A DNA stretch of 64,000 nt from Liolophura sinensis. Its lineage: Eukaryota; Mollusca; Polyplacophora; Chitonida; Chitonidae. Position numbers and translations under genes: made by a program. Below the pieces are notes generated by a model. That model was not told the origin of the DNA and made no database searches. It worked only from the letters and a program-made list of their open reading frames with translations. Positions 46,772-58,682 of this stretch are shown in pieces; position 1 is the first letter of the stretch; each line of letters opens with the position of its first letter. The stretch is from the NCBI RefSeq assembly GCF_032854445.1, contig NC_088301.1, positions 31,401,830 through 31,465,829 on the forward strand. Direction: 5' to 3'.

Positions 46772-48342
46772 TTCTTGTTGAGCGACATGAATTGTCAGCC
46801 AATCAAACTTTATCAGATTATAGATTATGACCGCGGCACGTTAGAAAACATGGGATATTTTTGCGTACACCTGTCTCGCGTATGCCTGGTGGAGATTTAC
46901 TTCGTTCAAAATGGATCGTAACTTTCAGGCCGTAGTTTACATGAAGAGTTATGTTGAAGTAACAGACCGATACATGTGCCTATGCTTCCATGGATTCGGT
47001 TGGTTTAGCACCAGTATATAGTAGTGTCGCATGCTTTAACTGATTCGACATTTGATTGTTATTTTAGGCCATGCTCAAGAATTTGGTCTTTATTAAAGTT
47101 GGGCATTTCTCATTCACAAATACCTTAAGAGTTTCTTATGCCACTATGGTACTAAGAAGCGGGCCGATGATGACATGCCCACTTCCATAAAAGCCGGACG
47201 CTCAGGTAAATGACCCACAAAAAAACATGAACACGACAGAATGGCTGAAAACGACCTCTCCGAAGTTGAGTAAAGAAATATGGCCATTTGAGATACAGAA
47301 ATAGATAGACAGTAAAAGAACAGTTTTGTGCATTCGTTATACTTTAACCTTTCATCAATCATCAATATCCCTCCATGGCGCATTTGCCTCCCAACTATCG
47401 GATTACTAATGGCCATGTCGTGCTGCACATATTATCGGTGTTTGGACAATAAAAACTGTATAACGCCTTGCAAAATCATGTTATTGTTACATAACACAAC
47501 AACACACCCTTTTGCAATTCCCGGTTAGATGGAGACAATTTTGTTTACTACGCCAATGCAGTTCTGTAGATATCAAGGATAGGTCTATTCAGCACAGGTC
47601 CTGTGATGTAAGAGTGTAGACCTTGTTAAAGTAAAACAAACTCGCGTATAAAATTCTATTAAAGTTCGACGAGACATCTTCACTGACAAAACCTTTCAGA
47701 AATATTTATAAAGAGAGATTATTTTAGTAACAGCTTGTGTATTTATATTCATCGCTTATATGAATGCCTGCACTTATGGATTGTGATATAGGTTTTGCTC
47801 TGGAATGGAATGCAAATTTACAGTATGATTAACAACCGAATTGCGTCATGTGTTTACCAAACCAGTTTTCAAGCTTGAGTCCGCTATTTGTAGGAAATGT
47901 ACTTCTTCTGTGATGTACTTCTCCTGTGATTTTCACCGATGGCACAATCACTACAAAAAAGTACATTACGAATAAGGTTAAAATGAGTACTTTCACCCCA
48001 CTTAACTTCCGCGCCGCTACAAAAGAACTATTCCAAAAATGCCCTACACTATACCAGTACAATATTAAACGAATGCTTCGTCGCGTACAAAATGTGGCCG
48101 GAAGTGGGAGGTAGCATATTCAATTTGGTACACGATTCTTTTAGCCAACAGCAAGTGTAAGCTGTCAGGTACATGGACGTTTATGAAAACCAATCTCACA
48201 TTTCGTAAGGGGGATTAACTTTCTTGTGACCACTTGAACACGTTTACCTTCCCTTTGGAACCGTTGGCCTATCAAAGCATGAAAGTCAAAGTGGTTGTGT
48301 GGAAAAAGTAAGATCGGTGTTTTACCCGAGCCACTCATAAAA
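46772..48342. other. Unique DNA; a weak exon-like patch
   Basis: Around 47130-47201 a GC-richer plus-strand frame ends at a CTCAG|GTAAAT donor. The complementary strand is also open (47144-47428, ATG at 47416). The two cannot be separated by eye and neither is recognised. Confidence 0.2.
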
Positions 48343-48404
48343 CTGACCGCCATCGTATAAATCTTGAGAACGGCATTACAAAACGAGTGAATAAATCCAT
48401 AAAG
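48343..48404 (+). repeat. Diverged V-SINE-like tail
   Basis: TGACCGCCATCGTATAAATC, TTGAGAACGGC and a GAATAAAT end mirror the family tail GGCCGCCGTCGTATAAGTG...TTGAGTACGGC...AATAAAT. Confidence 0.55.
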
Positions 48405-49099
48405 CAATTAAAATGTTGCCTCCGTCCTTTCTAAAACAAAATACCTGTGTAACAATGAAATTCAACTGAAATTCTTGAGACATTCTCGTGTTGTTTATGT
48501 CGTACAAAAGACTATTGTACCTTCGCGATAGTATTTATATATGCTTGAGGAATTCAGGCGTTTCAGTTTATAGTATCGCCATACGCATTCGAGAATTCTT
48601 CCATTCAGCCGGCGTATGCCTGCTTTGTTTTCGTCCTCTATATAGTGTTTCATTAGCTCCCAATTTCCTGCTATCTTTCGGCAAAGCCTCTGTCAAACCA
48701 TTTCTGCGTGGATTAACAACAAGTCTCTCTTCACGTTCTTATTGTTGAAATAAATTGTTTATATTGTTGAGCGCACATACTGAAGCGGAAATTTAACTTT
48801 GTGTATTTTGTGGAGAAGGAAATTACAAGTGGTTCTATGCTCATATTCAAATACGTGATGTTGTGCTTTTTATAACGTATTACACCCGGACGCAACATTA
48901 CGCTAGCAAATGCGATCAGGAGCTATTTTGACGACAACAATATGATAACAGTATGAAATTTTCAATACATGCCTAATGATGACCACACAGTTCAACTGCC
49001 ACGGGCACTCATTCATTCTTTGAATAGGAAATTTATACATTTTAAATCTGCCCTTTTTTTTGGCTGTCTCTACTCATATAAAAACTTGTTAATGTCGCT
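48405..49099. other. No gene seen
   Basis: Unique sequence. Confidence 0.35.
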
Positions 49100-49195
49100 A
49101 ATGCAGGATTCACGAGATGGGGTTCAAATCCGGTATCCGCCAACCATAACACTGACAGCCATGTTATAAGTGTAAATGTCTTCAATATGATATTC
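49100..49195 (+). repeat. SINE-like piece with B box and V-SINE-type tail
   Basis: B box GGGGTTCAAATCC, then AACCATAACACTGACAGCCA, then ATGTTATAAGTGTAAATGTC, which parallels the V-SINE tail but is much diverged or internally deleted. Confidence 0.4.
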
Positions 49196-49570
49196 AACAA
49201 GAACCAGAACAGCTCGCAGTTTCACGGCTTTCAAGCCGTCTTTGCACACAGTTTTTACATTTTACTTCCTTGAAAATCGAATTCGATAGACATTAACTGA
49301 AGGCTGATATATTTCAGATCCGCACCCCTTGCACAGTATCCCTGCTTGATGTCACCTGAATCACGGTGAAATCCTTTTTATCCTATTTACGGGTGTTGTA
49401 GGGGCCCAGAATTGATACTACTAGTCTTCCACTTATCAAGAGAAGATTGGTTTTGGCACCACCAGAAACAGAAATCTTTCCAAACAGCTTGTTTTTAAGG
49501 AGCACCAGTATGACAAAGATGGCAAAACTACAGCTCAAATACACGCCGCGCCATCGTAGTTTGTCCATGT

Positions 49571-49629
49571 TGGGGGCGGGGGGGGGGGGTGTCAAAATTC
49601 AAAAGAATAGATTATATATATTATATTAT

Positions 49630-49712
<83 letters not shown>

Positions 49713-49732
49713 ATAATATATATTATAAATGT
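49571..49732. repeat. Poly-G run followed by an AT microsatellite
   Basis: An almost uninterrupted G tract at 49571-49589 (one C) is followed by TTA-rich sequence at 49611-49643 and then about 60 bp of pure (AT)n to about 49703, ending in ATTATATATAATAATA. The open frames of alternating Ile and Tyr here are artefacts. Confidence 0.95.
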
Positions 49733-49849
49733 ACAAATTTCTTTGTGGCTTCACCGATCACGGGTGTTTATCATTAAGCATGTACATAGAGGGAGGAGAA
49801 CAGGAAGTAATAAAATGTATGGATCATAATGCACCACGTCACTTGTCTT

Positions 49850-49912
49850 AAGGCCGATGGCACGATGATGCGATCTTGATATCGTGTCATGGCTTGGCAT
49901 CATCATGATGGT
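49850..49912. repeat. CGATGGCACGATG-type repeat fragment
   Basis: CGATGGCACGATGATGCGAT and ATATCGTGTCATGGC resemble the inverted-repeat block at 61.6 kb. Confidence 0.55.
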
Positions 49913-49924
49913 ATACTATGATAG

Positions 49925-49998
49925 CCTTATCCGGCTTCCATATATAAGTGAAATATCCTTGAGGGCGACGTAAACACCAACCAGATTAATACATAAAT
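49925..49998 (+). repeat. V-SINE-like tail
   Basis: CATATATAAGTGAAATATCC, TTGAGGGCGACGTAAACACC and a diverged ATACATAAATAA end. Confidence 0.65.
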
Positions 49999-50231
49999 AA
50001 TTATACCAGTAGTCTCGATTGACAAGGGTAAACAGGGGTATCGCAGGAGGATTTTTCTGTTTCTGTCCTGTTTCACTGTCTGCCTGCTGCATAATTTTGC
50101 GATTTTTCCTCGCCATACACGCAAAGCCTGAAAACGGCAAAGCTGGCATAAATCGGTGAGTCCATCTCATCCTCCATCTTTAACACCCTGTAATTTATGC
50201 TGGGGGTGTGTAGCCTCTCAGCCAGTTAAAA

Positions 50232-50408
50232 ATGGCGGCTTGTTCGTGTAAACTCGAAACCTACGTCCAACATTCCGGTTTCCCGATCGTCAAGCGGAAA
50301 ACAAACCGCTACCTTCTGGGAAGAAGAGCTCTACAGGAACTGTACGAACTGCACTTCGGCGGTTTCCAACGGCAATTCTCCTCCTTACACAGAAGACTTC
50401 AGGACTAG
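50232..50408 (+). CDS. Small 58-codon ORF with strong initiation context
   Basis: AAAATGGCGGCTTG provides a good Kozak-type start (A at -3, G at +4). The frame encodes MAACSCKLETYVQHSGFPIV, a basic segment, then an amphipathic region with LGRRALQELYELHFGG, and ends LHRRLQD before TAG. The block is clearly GC-richer than its surroundings and uses varied codons. There are two Cys, at 4 and 6, and no membrane segment or signal peptide. I recognise no family. It may be a first exon read through into a stop, a complete microprotein, or the start of a decayed gene. Confidence 0.4.
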   Translation: MAACSCKLETYVQHSGFPIVKRKTNRYLLGRRALQELYELHFGGFQRQFSSLHRRLQD

Positions 50409-51110
50409 TTCTTAGGCAAAATTCAGTCGCCCACAGGTTATGTTCCATTTATAATTTATCAGCTTGAGGTACATATTACAATTTTTTCTATGGCATGCAC
50501 CTGCGAGGAAATGCATACTCTTTTCAAAGGTATTTGATTGATATTTAAATTTTATTCTCTTTTAAGTAATACCAGTTAAAATGCATGTCTCGAGGGACGA
50601 CCGGTTCAAAAACTGTCTCCGTGGAGATAAATGTAGGCGTATGTATATAGCATAGGGGATACCATAACAGAAAAATGACCAATTCAGTCAGCTGCTAGTA
50701 CGAGCTTTTAAGCTTTCCGCAAAAGGCTTACATAACTGATTATATCATACATAGGCCTAAAAACATTCCGGAAATGCAGAAAATGTATCACCAATCTATT
50801 TTTGAAGACAGTAACCCGTAATAGTAAACAGTAGAACGAGCAAAAATATGGCAACGCAATTTGATCAATGATGCCTTAGAGCAATGTTATATTTAGCTTA
50901 ATGAAGTTTGGGTTGTTCTCCCACGCATGATTTTCAGCAAGGAAGCCGGATGCGGCTCGACTCCCAAACTAGCAATAACTATATACGAACTACACTGCGA
51001 GATTTAGCCGAGATACTAGCGACATCCGTCTCAATCTCACATAGTTGACTAACTGGCGCCATAATCCTGTCGGAATGTTGCAGTGTTATCCCTATCGAGG
51101 TCAGAGAAAG
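50409..51110. other. No gene seen
   Basis: Unique AT-rich DNA. Confidence 0.35.
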
Positions 51111-51425
51111 AAGTGAGCGAGTGCTTGGGGTTTAACGTCGTACTTCACAATTTTTCACTCATATAACGACGAAGCAGTGCTTGAAGTACATATAACGTGC
51201 CTTCTTGTTACAGGATCGATTTCCAACGCTCTTTTATCTAGTACTGCTTCAGTGAGACGACTTAACCACGGCAAGTTGCTAGTCGTTGAAGTATCCCTTC
51301 ATGCTGAACGCCAAGCGAGGAAGTTACAACTCCCTCTTTTAAGGTTTTAGTTGCGACCCTGCAAAGGATTGACCCTGGATCTATCGCCTCCCGAAGCGGA
51401 CGCTCTACCAGTTGTCGTGCCCGGT
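51111..51425 (-). repeat. SINE with tRNA-Pro-like head, near full length
   Basis: In minus orientation it reads from the head (ACTGGTAGAGCGTCCGCTTC, B-box-like GGGTCAATCCT) through TTCCTCGCTTGGCG to a tail complementary to GAGCGAGTGCTTGGGGTTTA. The middle is more diverged than in the 12.96 kb copy. Confidence 0.8.
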
Positions 51426-51436
51426 TATAGAGCAAG

Positions 51437-51620
51437 GAAACAGGACCTGTTGGCCCGGTGTCAGTATAATGTGAGGGGATGGATTGTCATATCTAGGAGC
51501 ATGATACTTCAATGGCGGCAGTATTTTGGCAGCATGGACTCGCCCTGCTACAAGAAGACACAGTGTGTGTACACACCCCTAATGATTCCTCGTCGTTATA
51601 TGACTGGAAACTTGTTACGG
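51437..51620 (+). repeat. Headless body of the same SINE superfamily, opposite orientation
   Basis: GTTGGCCCGGTGTCAGTATA through CATGGACTCGCCCTGCTACA to TTATATGACTG. It is paralleled at 60945-61135. It lies only about 12 bp from the head of the minus-strand copy, making a head-to-head pair. Confidence 0.75.
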
Positions 51621-53502
51621 GGATAAACATACATAATTACATTTTACACAGATGTATCTGTTTCAATCGTATAACGACAGAAAGAGGAGTCTTTTTGCTT
51701 TCCTGCATTAGCACTAGAGATGACACCACATAAACGTGTCACAATGAACACTCTCTCCTTCTCCTTTGTTACTGACGTTAAGTAAAGAGAGAATCTATAT
51801 GACAGCTTCTCGTGAAACCCGGGTTAATAGGGTAATACATGAAATGGCACTATTCATCGAAAAGTATGGTTTAATGACACTGAAAAGATACGCCAAAAGA
51901 ATTAGCAAAAAAATTTTATTTTTGAGGGATATTTTATTTTTCTCAATAACTCCTCTCTTTTAGGTCGGGAAATTTTTCGGAAATGCCGACATCGATGAAC
52001 ATACCGGGAACGCAGTGCTAGCTTAGCGCTGCCAAATGCGGCTCTCCACTTACAAAGTTTGACAGCTATCACCGTTGACCTCACCACAGCAGGCTACTTA
52101 ATTTCCGGACTGACCGCAGGAGCCTGAGGAAAACTGTACTTTAAAACCAATTTTATGATTCAAGAAAAAAAACTGAGAAGGTTGTTTGCACTTCTGTGCA
52201 TTAGGCCTAATCCAGAACTCCATATTTAGAAGTCAAAACAAAGCGTTTCATGTATAGTTCTAACTTAATTACTGTCAGTCAAGCGTATCTACCATATAAT
52301 GGTGAATTCACGGATGATGAATTCCCAGATAATGAACATAAATGATAAACACGATTGGATTTGTATGTCGCACCTAAGATCTATTTGCATGTTACGGACT
52401 TGGGAATTCCTTTGTGAAGTTATTTGACAAACTTCAATTTGGCAAACGCTTCTTAGAAGCCTCATCCTGGTGGCCGACTAACCGAAAGACGCTTCAATCC
52501 CATAGATGTTAAAGTTCAACGAGGTAAGCCTGGGCGCCCTAACCATTATGAACCATCAAGAATTTCCTTTGATACAATACAATAATAGCCTCGATCTAAG
52601 TAAGGATGTGTGTAAATGGTATGCACTGACAACGATCTAAGCCACTTGCAACACCGATGGAATTTATCGTAGCAATATTCTTGACACGTGTCACCAAATG
52701 TCGCAACGATATGGCTGATTATATAGACATAATCATTCATTCATTCATTCAACAAATGAAGCAAGCTTTTTATTGGAGTGCTAGTCACAGCCTCAAGCGG
52801 CTGCGGTTTTGTTGTCGCCACAGCTGATCGGCTGAGGTTTCAAGCCAGGCGGCTTGCCTTTAACATCCTTACATCTGTATCAAACAAATGATGGAAATAA
52901 AATGTACCTTTGGCAAGTTAAATATTCATTGACGTGGCAATTTGTACACCTAATCTAATTTAATTTGAGACTGAATTTTACCCCAGCCTTTACTCTAATT
53001 AGCCTCAGATATTAAGGGATATTTCCAATCAGAATATTGCTGTGTTCTAAGCTACAGTTGTGACATGATGTTTAGACGGGGTGACTTTCAAAGAGCTTGG
53101 GCTATGTTAGCTGACTTGAGATTTATGGGAAGACCATATGCCAGTCTGAGGCATATCCGTTAACAGGATGCAGACCAGTCAGAATTACACCAACCATAAC
53201 CTATACTATTGATTCTAGGGACCGTCGCTTCCCATTATGGGCGCGTTTACACACCGCTGATTCAGCGGAAGCAGAAAGGATTTACCTTAGTTGGAATTTT
53301 TCCATGCCTTCACCAACTAATCACCATGTTCGAATCTATGGGCCCTTCACCGAAGGCACATGTACATGTACCTGATGAAAAGCGGTGAATATATCCCAGG
53401 GTTCCTCCAATGGCCACCATGGCTGGAGTTATATAAATGTATGGGTAAACCACAAAAATGATATATTGATTTATTTAATTATTTGTTGTCAATTTTTGTT
53501 TT
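51621..53502. other. No gene recognised
   Basis: Unique apart from an ATTC microsatellite at 52731-52750. Confidence 0.35.
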
Positions 53503-53752
53503 ATTTATTTCACTGGTCTTTTACACCGAACTCAAGAATATTTCACTTATACAACGGCTGCCAGCATTATAGTGGGAGGAAACAGGCCAGAGGCCCACGA
53601 CCATCCGAAGGCTGCTGTCAGACCTTGTTACGTACGGCTGGAGAGGAAGACAACGTGAGCTAAACTTGAATTCACAGCAATCACATTGGTGAGAGGCTCC
53701 TGAGACATTGTGCTGCGCTAATAGGCGAACCACCGGGCCACAGAGCCACCTC
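53503..53752 (-). repeat. Full-length, diverged V-SINE-like element
   Basis: Tail CACCGAACTCAAGAATATTT, central CAGGCCAGAGGCCCACGACC, head ending near CCACAGAGCCACC. It carries more substitutions than the 35.4, 56.6 and 59.4 kb copies, so it is older. Confidence 0.85.
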
Positions 53753-54600
53753 CCTACTAATCAAATATTATAATAAATAACTAATTTATCAATGAATAAA
53801 TAATGTCTCCCTCTTCATAGACGAAAAAACAACCCACATGAACTGCGCAAAAAGCCTTGTATCCATATGAACTGCTAGAGCATCCTGTTAATATTACCTT
53901 CAAAGACAAATCCTCATTCAGGGAAGAAAATATGTTTTACTAATAAAAAACATATATCGATATAGGACAAATTATGTGAAAGAACAATTCAGAAAAATAC
54001 ATCCTTATTAGTTAATTTTCAGCATTTAATTTAATCCGACTTAAAATCAAACATTAAAATCTTGAAGGGATAAAAGCAACTTAAATATAACTCGATTTGC
54101 CAATATCTGACAAATGTTGGCGTGTGGAATGTAAACAAATTGCAACAACAAATCCATGATTTTCATTAGCTACTTTAATAAATGAGTTGTGCCTATGAAG
54201 GATGTCATGTGACGTTGAAAGTGATACTTGTATTTTGTTTTTACAGTGATAATAAAATAAAAGTTCTGTAAAAGCTGTAGAAATGATTACCTTTTTTTGT
54301 AAGTTTCCATATGAAACGTAGTCTTGATATGTATATGTATGCCATTTTGTTGGGCAAGAAGATTCGGGTTTCTTCTGATGCAATTTTCTTTTTCTGGCTA
54401 AAAGATCTTGAAAATTCCGAAACACGTAATATTCAAGGGCCCTAGAAACCCGGATTCCTGAAACTCCTAAAGTAAGTCTACATCTAATATTAGAATGCAA
54501 CTGCTATCCAGAATTAGACCTGTAATTTGTTTTGTTTGGTTGGATTAATATTTTATAACTGCATTACCGAAACGCCACGAGCAGAGCCTAATTTTTCACT
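53753..54600. other. No gene supported
   Basis: A minus-strand open frame (54081-54500) starts at TTG and has no recognised domain, though an AAAAAG|GTAATC donor lies within it at about 54291. Too weak to call an exon. Confidence 0.25.
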
Positions 54601-54640
54601 CATACTGCAGCAGCCATGTTCATGGGTGGTGGAGATCGAG

Positions 54641-54725
54641 ACGAGCATGGAGGAACTGCCGCTCTTCGCCAGGTACCTGAGAGGAGCATGGAGAAACCGC
54701 CGCTCTTCGCTAGGTACCTGACAAA
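54641..54725. repeat. 41-bp direct duplication
   Basis: GAGCATGGAG-AACTGCCGCTCTTCGCCAGGTACCTGA occurs at 54643 and 54684 with a few differences. Confidence 0.88.
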
Positions 54726-54885
54726 CATCCTAACATAAAGCGGTAGCTGAATGCTGAAAGTGCCAGTGAGAATTCTGTCACATTACCTTGTCCAGTAGGA
54801 AACTGGTTAGTCCATTTCCATTGTTAGGTGAAATATCAGCATGCTTTTCCATTTTTCTTCTGGAAAATATTGCTATAGAGTTTGA

Positions 54886-54968
54886 TGTATTACGCCGTAT
54901 ATTCAACAACATTTCACTTCTACGAAGGCGGCCAGCATTATGGTGCGAGGAATCTGGACAGAGGCTAT
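54886..54968 (-). repeat. V-SINE-like tail fragment
   Basis: TATTACGCCGTATATTCAAC, TTTCACTTCTACGAAGGCGG and CCAGCATTATGGTGCGAGGA. Confidence 0.75.
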
Positions 54969-55686
54969 GGTGTTCACTAAAACTAAACTTATCAATTCAA
55001 ACATTTATATAAAATGCCAATATTACATTAATTACGTCTTTATTACAATAAGACAAGCATAAATTATCCATGGGTAGGCATTGACAGTACCTCTTATCTT
55101 CAAACGTATAAACTTCATCATAGTGAATAATCACTTTCGTTATCTTTATTAGCCCTGATTAAAACTGGCGTCACGAAGTCCAAACTATGAACCCAATTAC
55201 TCAATGGCACACTAAATTGTCAGTTGGTAATTTACAGCCACTGGATTCAAGAAAACAAGCTCACCGTCTTCCTAACTTCCTAACAAGATCGATTCATGTC
55301 GTTATAGAGTTACTAATTAATTACTGTTTAGCACCATTCTCTGGAATTGTTCACTTATATCACGGCAGTCAAGTTTATGGATGGAGTAAACTTGTTAGAA
55401 TACGGACATGTTAAAACCCGGATGTTTGTGGTTGTTTTCCTGATTTACGAACACAATAAGTTGAAGGTAGCAGAAAGATTCCGACCCTTTCTCTGGTAGG
55501 CGTGGTCTATTATGTAAGGTCAACGAAACACATCTAACCCTAACCCTATATCCTAACCTTATAAACATATTTTTAGTGATGACGTGTCGCACACCTGGAG
55601 AAAGGGTTGGAATCTTCCCTTGAACTGGATTTTGTAGGCCTATTTGTATTCAGCAAAACTGGGGTTGAAATGTGGAATGTTACAAA
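54969..55686. other. No gene seen
   Basis: Unique DNA. A weak minus-strand SINE tail resemblance near 55335-55385 is too diverged to call. Confidence 0.3.
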
Positions 55687-55748
55687 TTTGATCGACCGAT
55701 CGAGTGACCGACAGAAGGACCGATCGACCGACCGACCGACTGAATGAC
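55687..55748. repeat. GACC/GATC tetranucleotide microsatellite
   Basis: Imperfect runs of GACC and GATC units. Confidence 0.9.
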
Positions 55749-56571
55749 CTACTTATGTGGCTGTTTGTATCAAAGTATATATCGGATTAATTCTTTTGTG
55801 AGAAGTGACGTTCCCTCTACCATTTTTTATGTAAGGCAGGGAATTGGCCCCAGTGCAAGAAACTGTGCACCTCAGGAAGTGAGACTGACTATTGCTGTAA
55901 GTGACTTGCTGACACACCCGTAAGACTACTTCTTTTTCACTTCTGTTTAACTCTTCTTTTCCTGTTATATGGCAAGCATCTCACTTATAGAGCCCCAAAC
56001 ATGCACTGACCACATGTGCTCTCAACCAGAATTCACGTATGATTTCGCTATAGTTGCCACACGTTACGTAATACCTTAGCTTACCAATTACCCATTCTAA
56101 TTCATGAGAACACATATTTAATGCAAGACGGCCTATTCTTTTACTCACACAAGTCTCTGTGTTTTGAAAGAAAAGGAAAGAACCACAAAGATTCGATCTC
56201 TTTCTTGATGTGGATCCTGTTCTTAACAGTAACTTCGTTTGTTCATTGTACGATGAAGGATGCTGGAGAAATTACTGCAGAAATACGGATTTTAAACTTG
56301 CCAAAATGCAACAAACTGATCACATTACAAAGTTTATGTTTTACAAATGAAGATAAACGTTAACCAAAACGAAACTTTGACAGCACGTAGAAATACACAC
56401 ATAAAAGTTTCAGTGAGGATATTTTTTTGCCTAACGTTTATCTTCATACTCGAAATTAAAACATAGTGCCTCGTTTGAACGAAAAATTTGTGTTTTGATC
56501 GAGAATTCAGTTTTGGTGGGTTATTTCTAAGCAACCATATCTTTTATGGCCATATAACTTTCATGGGTGCT
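55749..56571. other. No gene seen
   Basis: Unique. A hydrophobic 80-codon ATG frame at 56121-56363 is unrecognised. Confidence 0.3.
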
Positions 56572-56584
56572 TCGATCATCTCTA

Positions 56585-56853
56585 ATTGGATCCTCCGTGG
56601 CTCAGTTGGTTAGCGCGCTAGCACAGCTTAATGACACAGGAGTCTCTCACCAATGCGGTCGCTGTGAGTTCAAGTCCAGCTTATGCTGGCTTCCTCTCCG
56701 GTCGTAAGTGGGAATGTCTGTCAGCAACCTGCGGATGGTCGTGGGTTTCCCCCGGGCTCTGCCCGGTTTCCTCCCACCATAATGCTGGCCGCCGTCGTAT
56801 AATTGAAATATTCTTGAGTACGGCGTAAAACACCAATCAAATAAATAAATAAA
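56585..56853 (+). repeat. Full-length V-SINE-like element with perfect target-site duplication
   Basis: Head CCTCCGTGGCTCAGTTGG with A box and B box (GTGAGTTCAAGTCC), central V-like CGTGGGTTTCCCCCGGGCTC, tail GAGTACGGCGTAAAACACC and (AAAT)n. The 13-base TCGATCATCTCTA occurs exactly on both sides (56572-56584 and 56854-56866). This is probably one of the younger insertions in the window. Confidence 0.96.
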
Positions 56854-57019
56854 TCGATCATCTCTACATCTGATCTGGAAATTTTGCAGAATTGTGCTGA
56901 GATTTTGAAATGTGCACTTTCCGATTGTCCGGCTTAACGTACCACCTCCTTTCAGTTCACCCTAAAATGGAGCTAATTCTATACAAAATGTCGTATGATT
57001 AATCTGCCTGTTATACATG

Positions 57020-57240
57020 GCCTGATACACACTCAGGAAAACAATCTATTCATTTTAGCAGAAAGTCTATTGTTTCAGTGATGCTGGAATGTATTGTGTT
57101 GTTAAAACATACTGTGTCATATTCGACACAGTATCCTGTTAGTTTCATACAATATTTATGCTGGTTTAATAGAATTTTTGTGCTTGATGTATTTAACAGA
57201 TATTCTGTAGCAATAGTAGAAAACAGTCTAGCATGAGTCA
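57020..57240 (+). repeat. Relative of the MITE-like element interior
   Basis: CAGAAAGTCTATTGTTTCAG, TGATGCTGGAATGTATTGTG and AACAGATATTCTG parallel the interior at 20.23-20.40 kb. The GC-rich termini are not seen. Confidence 0.45.
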
Positions 57241-57475
57241 GACAATACACTCAATTAAATTTAGCGATGTGGTGAATTGGGAAGAAAAACTTAATTAGCT
57301 CTATACTTATAAGCGCCGGGTAAGTCACACACCGTCGGTAAATGAACTGTAATAAGACGTAATACAACTGATACCATGTATTTGACTTGAGTAATAAACA
57401 ACGGAATATCTGTAAGTAGAGAAGACAGCCCCGCCAAATCAAACGTGTTTCAAATGGGTTTGAACTAGTAGTTTG

Positions 57476-57504
57476 AACTAGTAGCTGTGCGACAGCTACT
57501 AGTT
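57476..57504. repeat. Perfect 13-bp hairpin
   Basis: AACTAGTAGCTGT, a GCG loop, then its exact complement. An overlapping direct repeat TTTGAACTAGTAG precedes it. Confidence 0.9.
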
Positions 57505-57644
57505 TTAGGATGGGATCAGTTTATTGTTGTTTGTGTACAGAAACAGCTTCACAATGATAAAAACATGACTATTTTAACGTCTGTTTTTGTGAATATACTG
57601 AATGATTACTATCCATATAGAGCCACGGACTCGTACAGCTACCT

Positions 57645-58150
57645 CGCCACATCTTGGCAAGAAATGTATGCGAATGAACCGTTATGGCTTAACGTCACAT
57701 TGGCAATATTTCAGACATACCTTGACAAGAAATGTATGTGAATGAACCGTTATGGCTTAATGTCGTATCGGCAATATTTCAGCCATGTCTTGGCAAAAAA
57801 TGTATGTTAATGAACCCTTGTGGCTTAACGTCACATCGGCAATATTTCAGCCATATGTTGGCAAGAAATGTATGTGAATGAACCGTTATGGCTTAACGTC
57901 ACATCGGCAATATTTCAGCCATGTCTTGGCAAAAAATGTATGTGAATGAGCCCTTATGGCTTAACGTCACATCGGCAATATTTCAGCCATATGTTAGCAA
58001 GAAATGTATGTGAATGAACCGTTATGGCTTAACGTCACATCGACAATATTTCAGCCATGTCTTGGCAAAAAATGTATGTGAATGAGCCCTTATGGCTTAA
58101 CGTCACATCGGCAATATTTCAGCCATGTCTTGACAAAAAATGTAGGTGTG
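57645..58150. repeat. 68-bp minisatellite, about 7 copies
   Basis: AATGTATG starts at 57663, 57731 and 57799 and continues at 68-bp intervals. Each unit reads TTGGCAAGAAATGTATGTGA, then ATGAACCGTTATGGCTTAAC, then GTCACATCGGCAATATTTCA. Units alternate in part between GTCTTGGCAAAAAA and ATGTTGGCAAGAAA forms, hinting at a two-unit subrepeat. Confidence 0.93.
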
Positions 58151-58576
58151 TTGTACGATTTCAATCAAAGCTAAACGTGTTTGCTACAAAGGCTAGTGTG
58201 TCCAGGATATACCATCACACACCCTCAGCTTGCTATGAGTAAAATTCGTCTGTGAGTAAAGATACGGCACGGAAATACGTCCAGAATCATTGCTGCTGGG
58301 CTTCACAATTTTGTCTAATTTCGCGTTTCTGGTTCCCTTTGAGAATTCCTCTAATGTTGCTCACACTACACCGCCTATCTTTTTATATATACCGGTATAT
58401 ATATCCTCTCTTGTAAAGCTAGGTTGACTATCCGCGAGATTTGTAATATAGGAGCATTGTTGCAAACGGGAATTTTCGAGTCACGTGGTCCGCGTGGCCG
58501 AGAAAAACCAATAGTGCACTTTAATGCATTGACACCTCCTCAAAAAACACATATTAACAGGTTGTACGTAGAAAGG
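58151..58576. other. No gene seen; short palindrome
   Basis: ATATATACCGGTATATAT near 58385 is self-complementary. Otherwise unique. Confidence 0.4.
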
Positions 58577-58682
58577 TCTGCCAGCATTTGTGGATGGTGG
58601 TGGTTTCCTCCCACCCTAATGCTGAACGCTGTGAAATATTGTTAGTATCCGGCGTAAAACACCAATCAAATAAAGAAATGAA
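58577..58682 (+). repeat. V-SINE-like 3' half
   Basis: AGGTCTGCCAGCATTTGTGG, TTTCCTCCCACCCTAATGCTG and CCGGCGTAAAACACCAATCA. The central segment is shortened. Confidence 0.8.

Noticed and set aside
49589-49777. Ile/Tyr-rich membrane-like frames
   Set aside because: They are direct translation of the AT microsatellite.
51351-51626. 91-codon plus-strand frame
   Set aside because: It spans the junction of two SINE copies.
54081-54500. 139-codon minus-strand frame with a possible internal donor
   Set aside because: It begins at TTG, is AT-rich, has no clear acceptor and no recognised domain, so it is kept only as a note in the stretch description.
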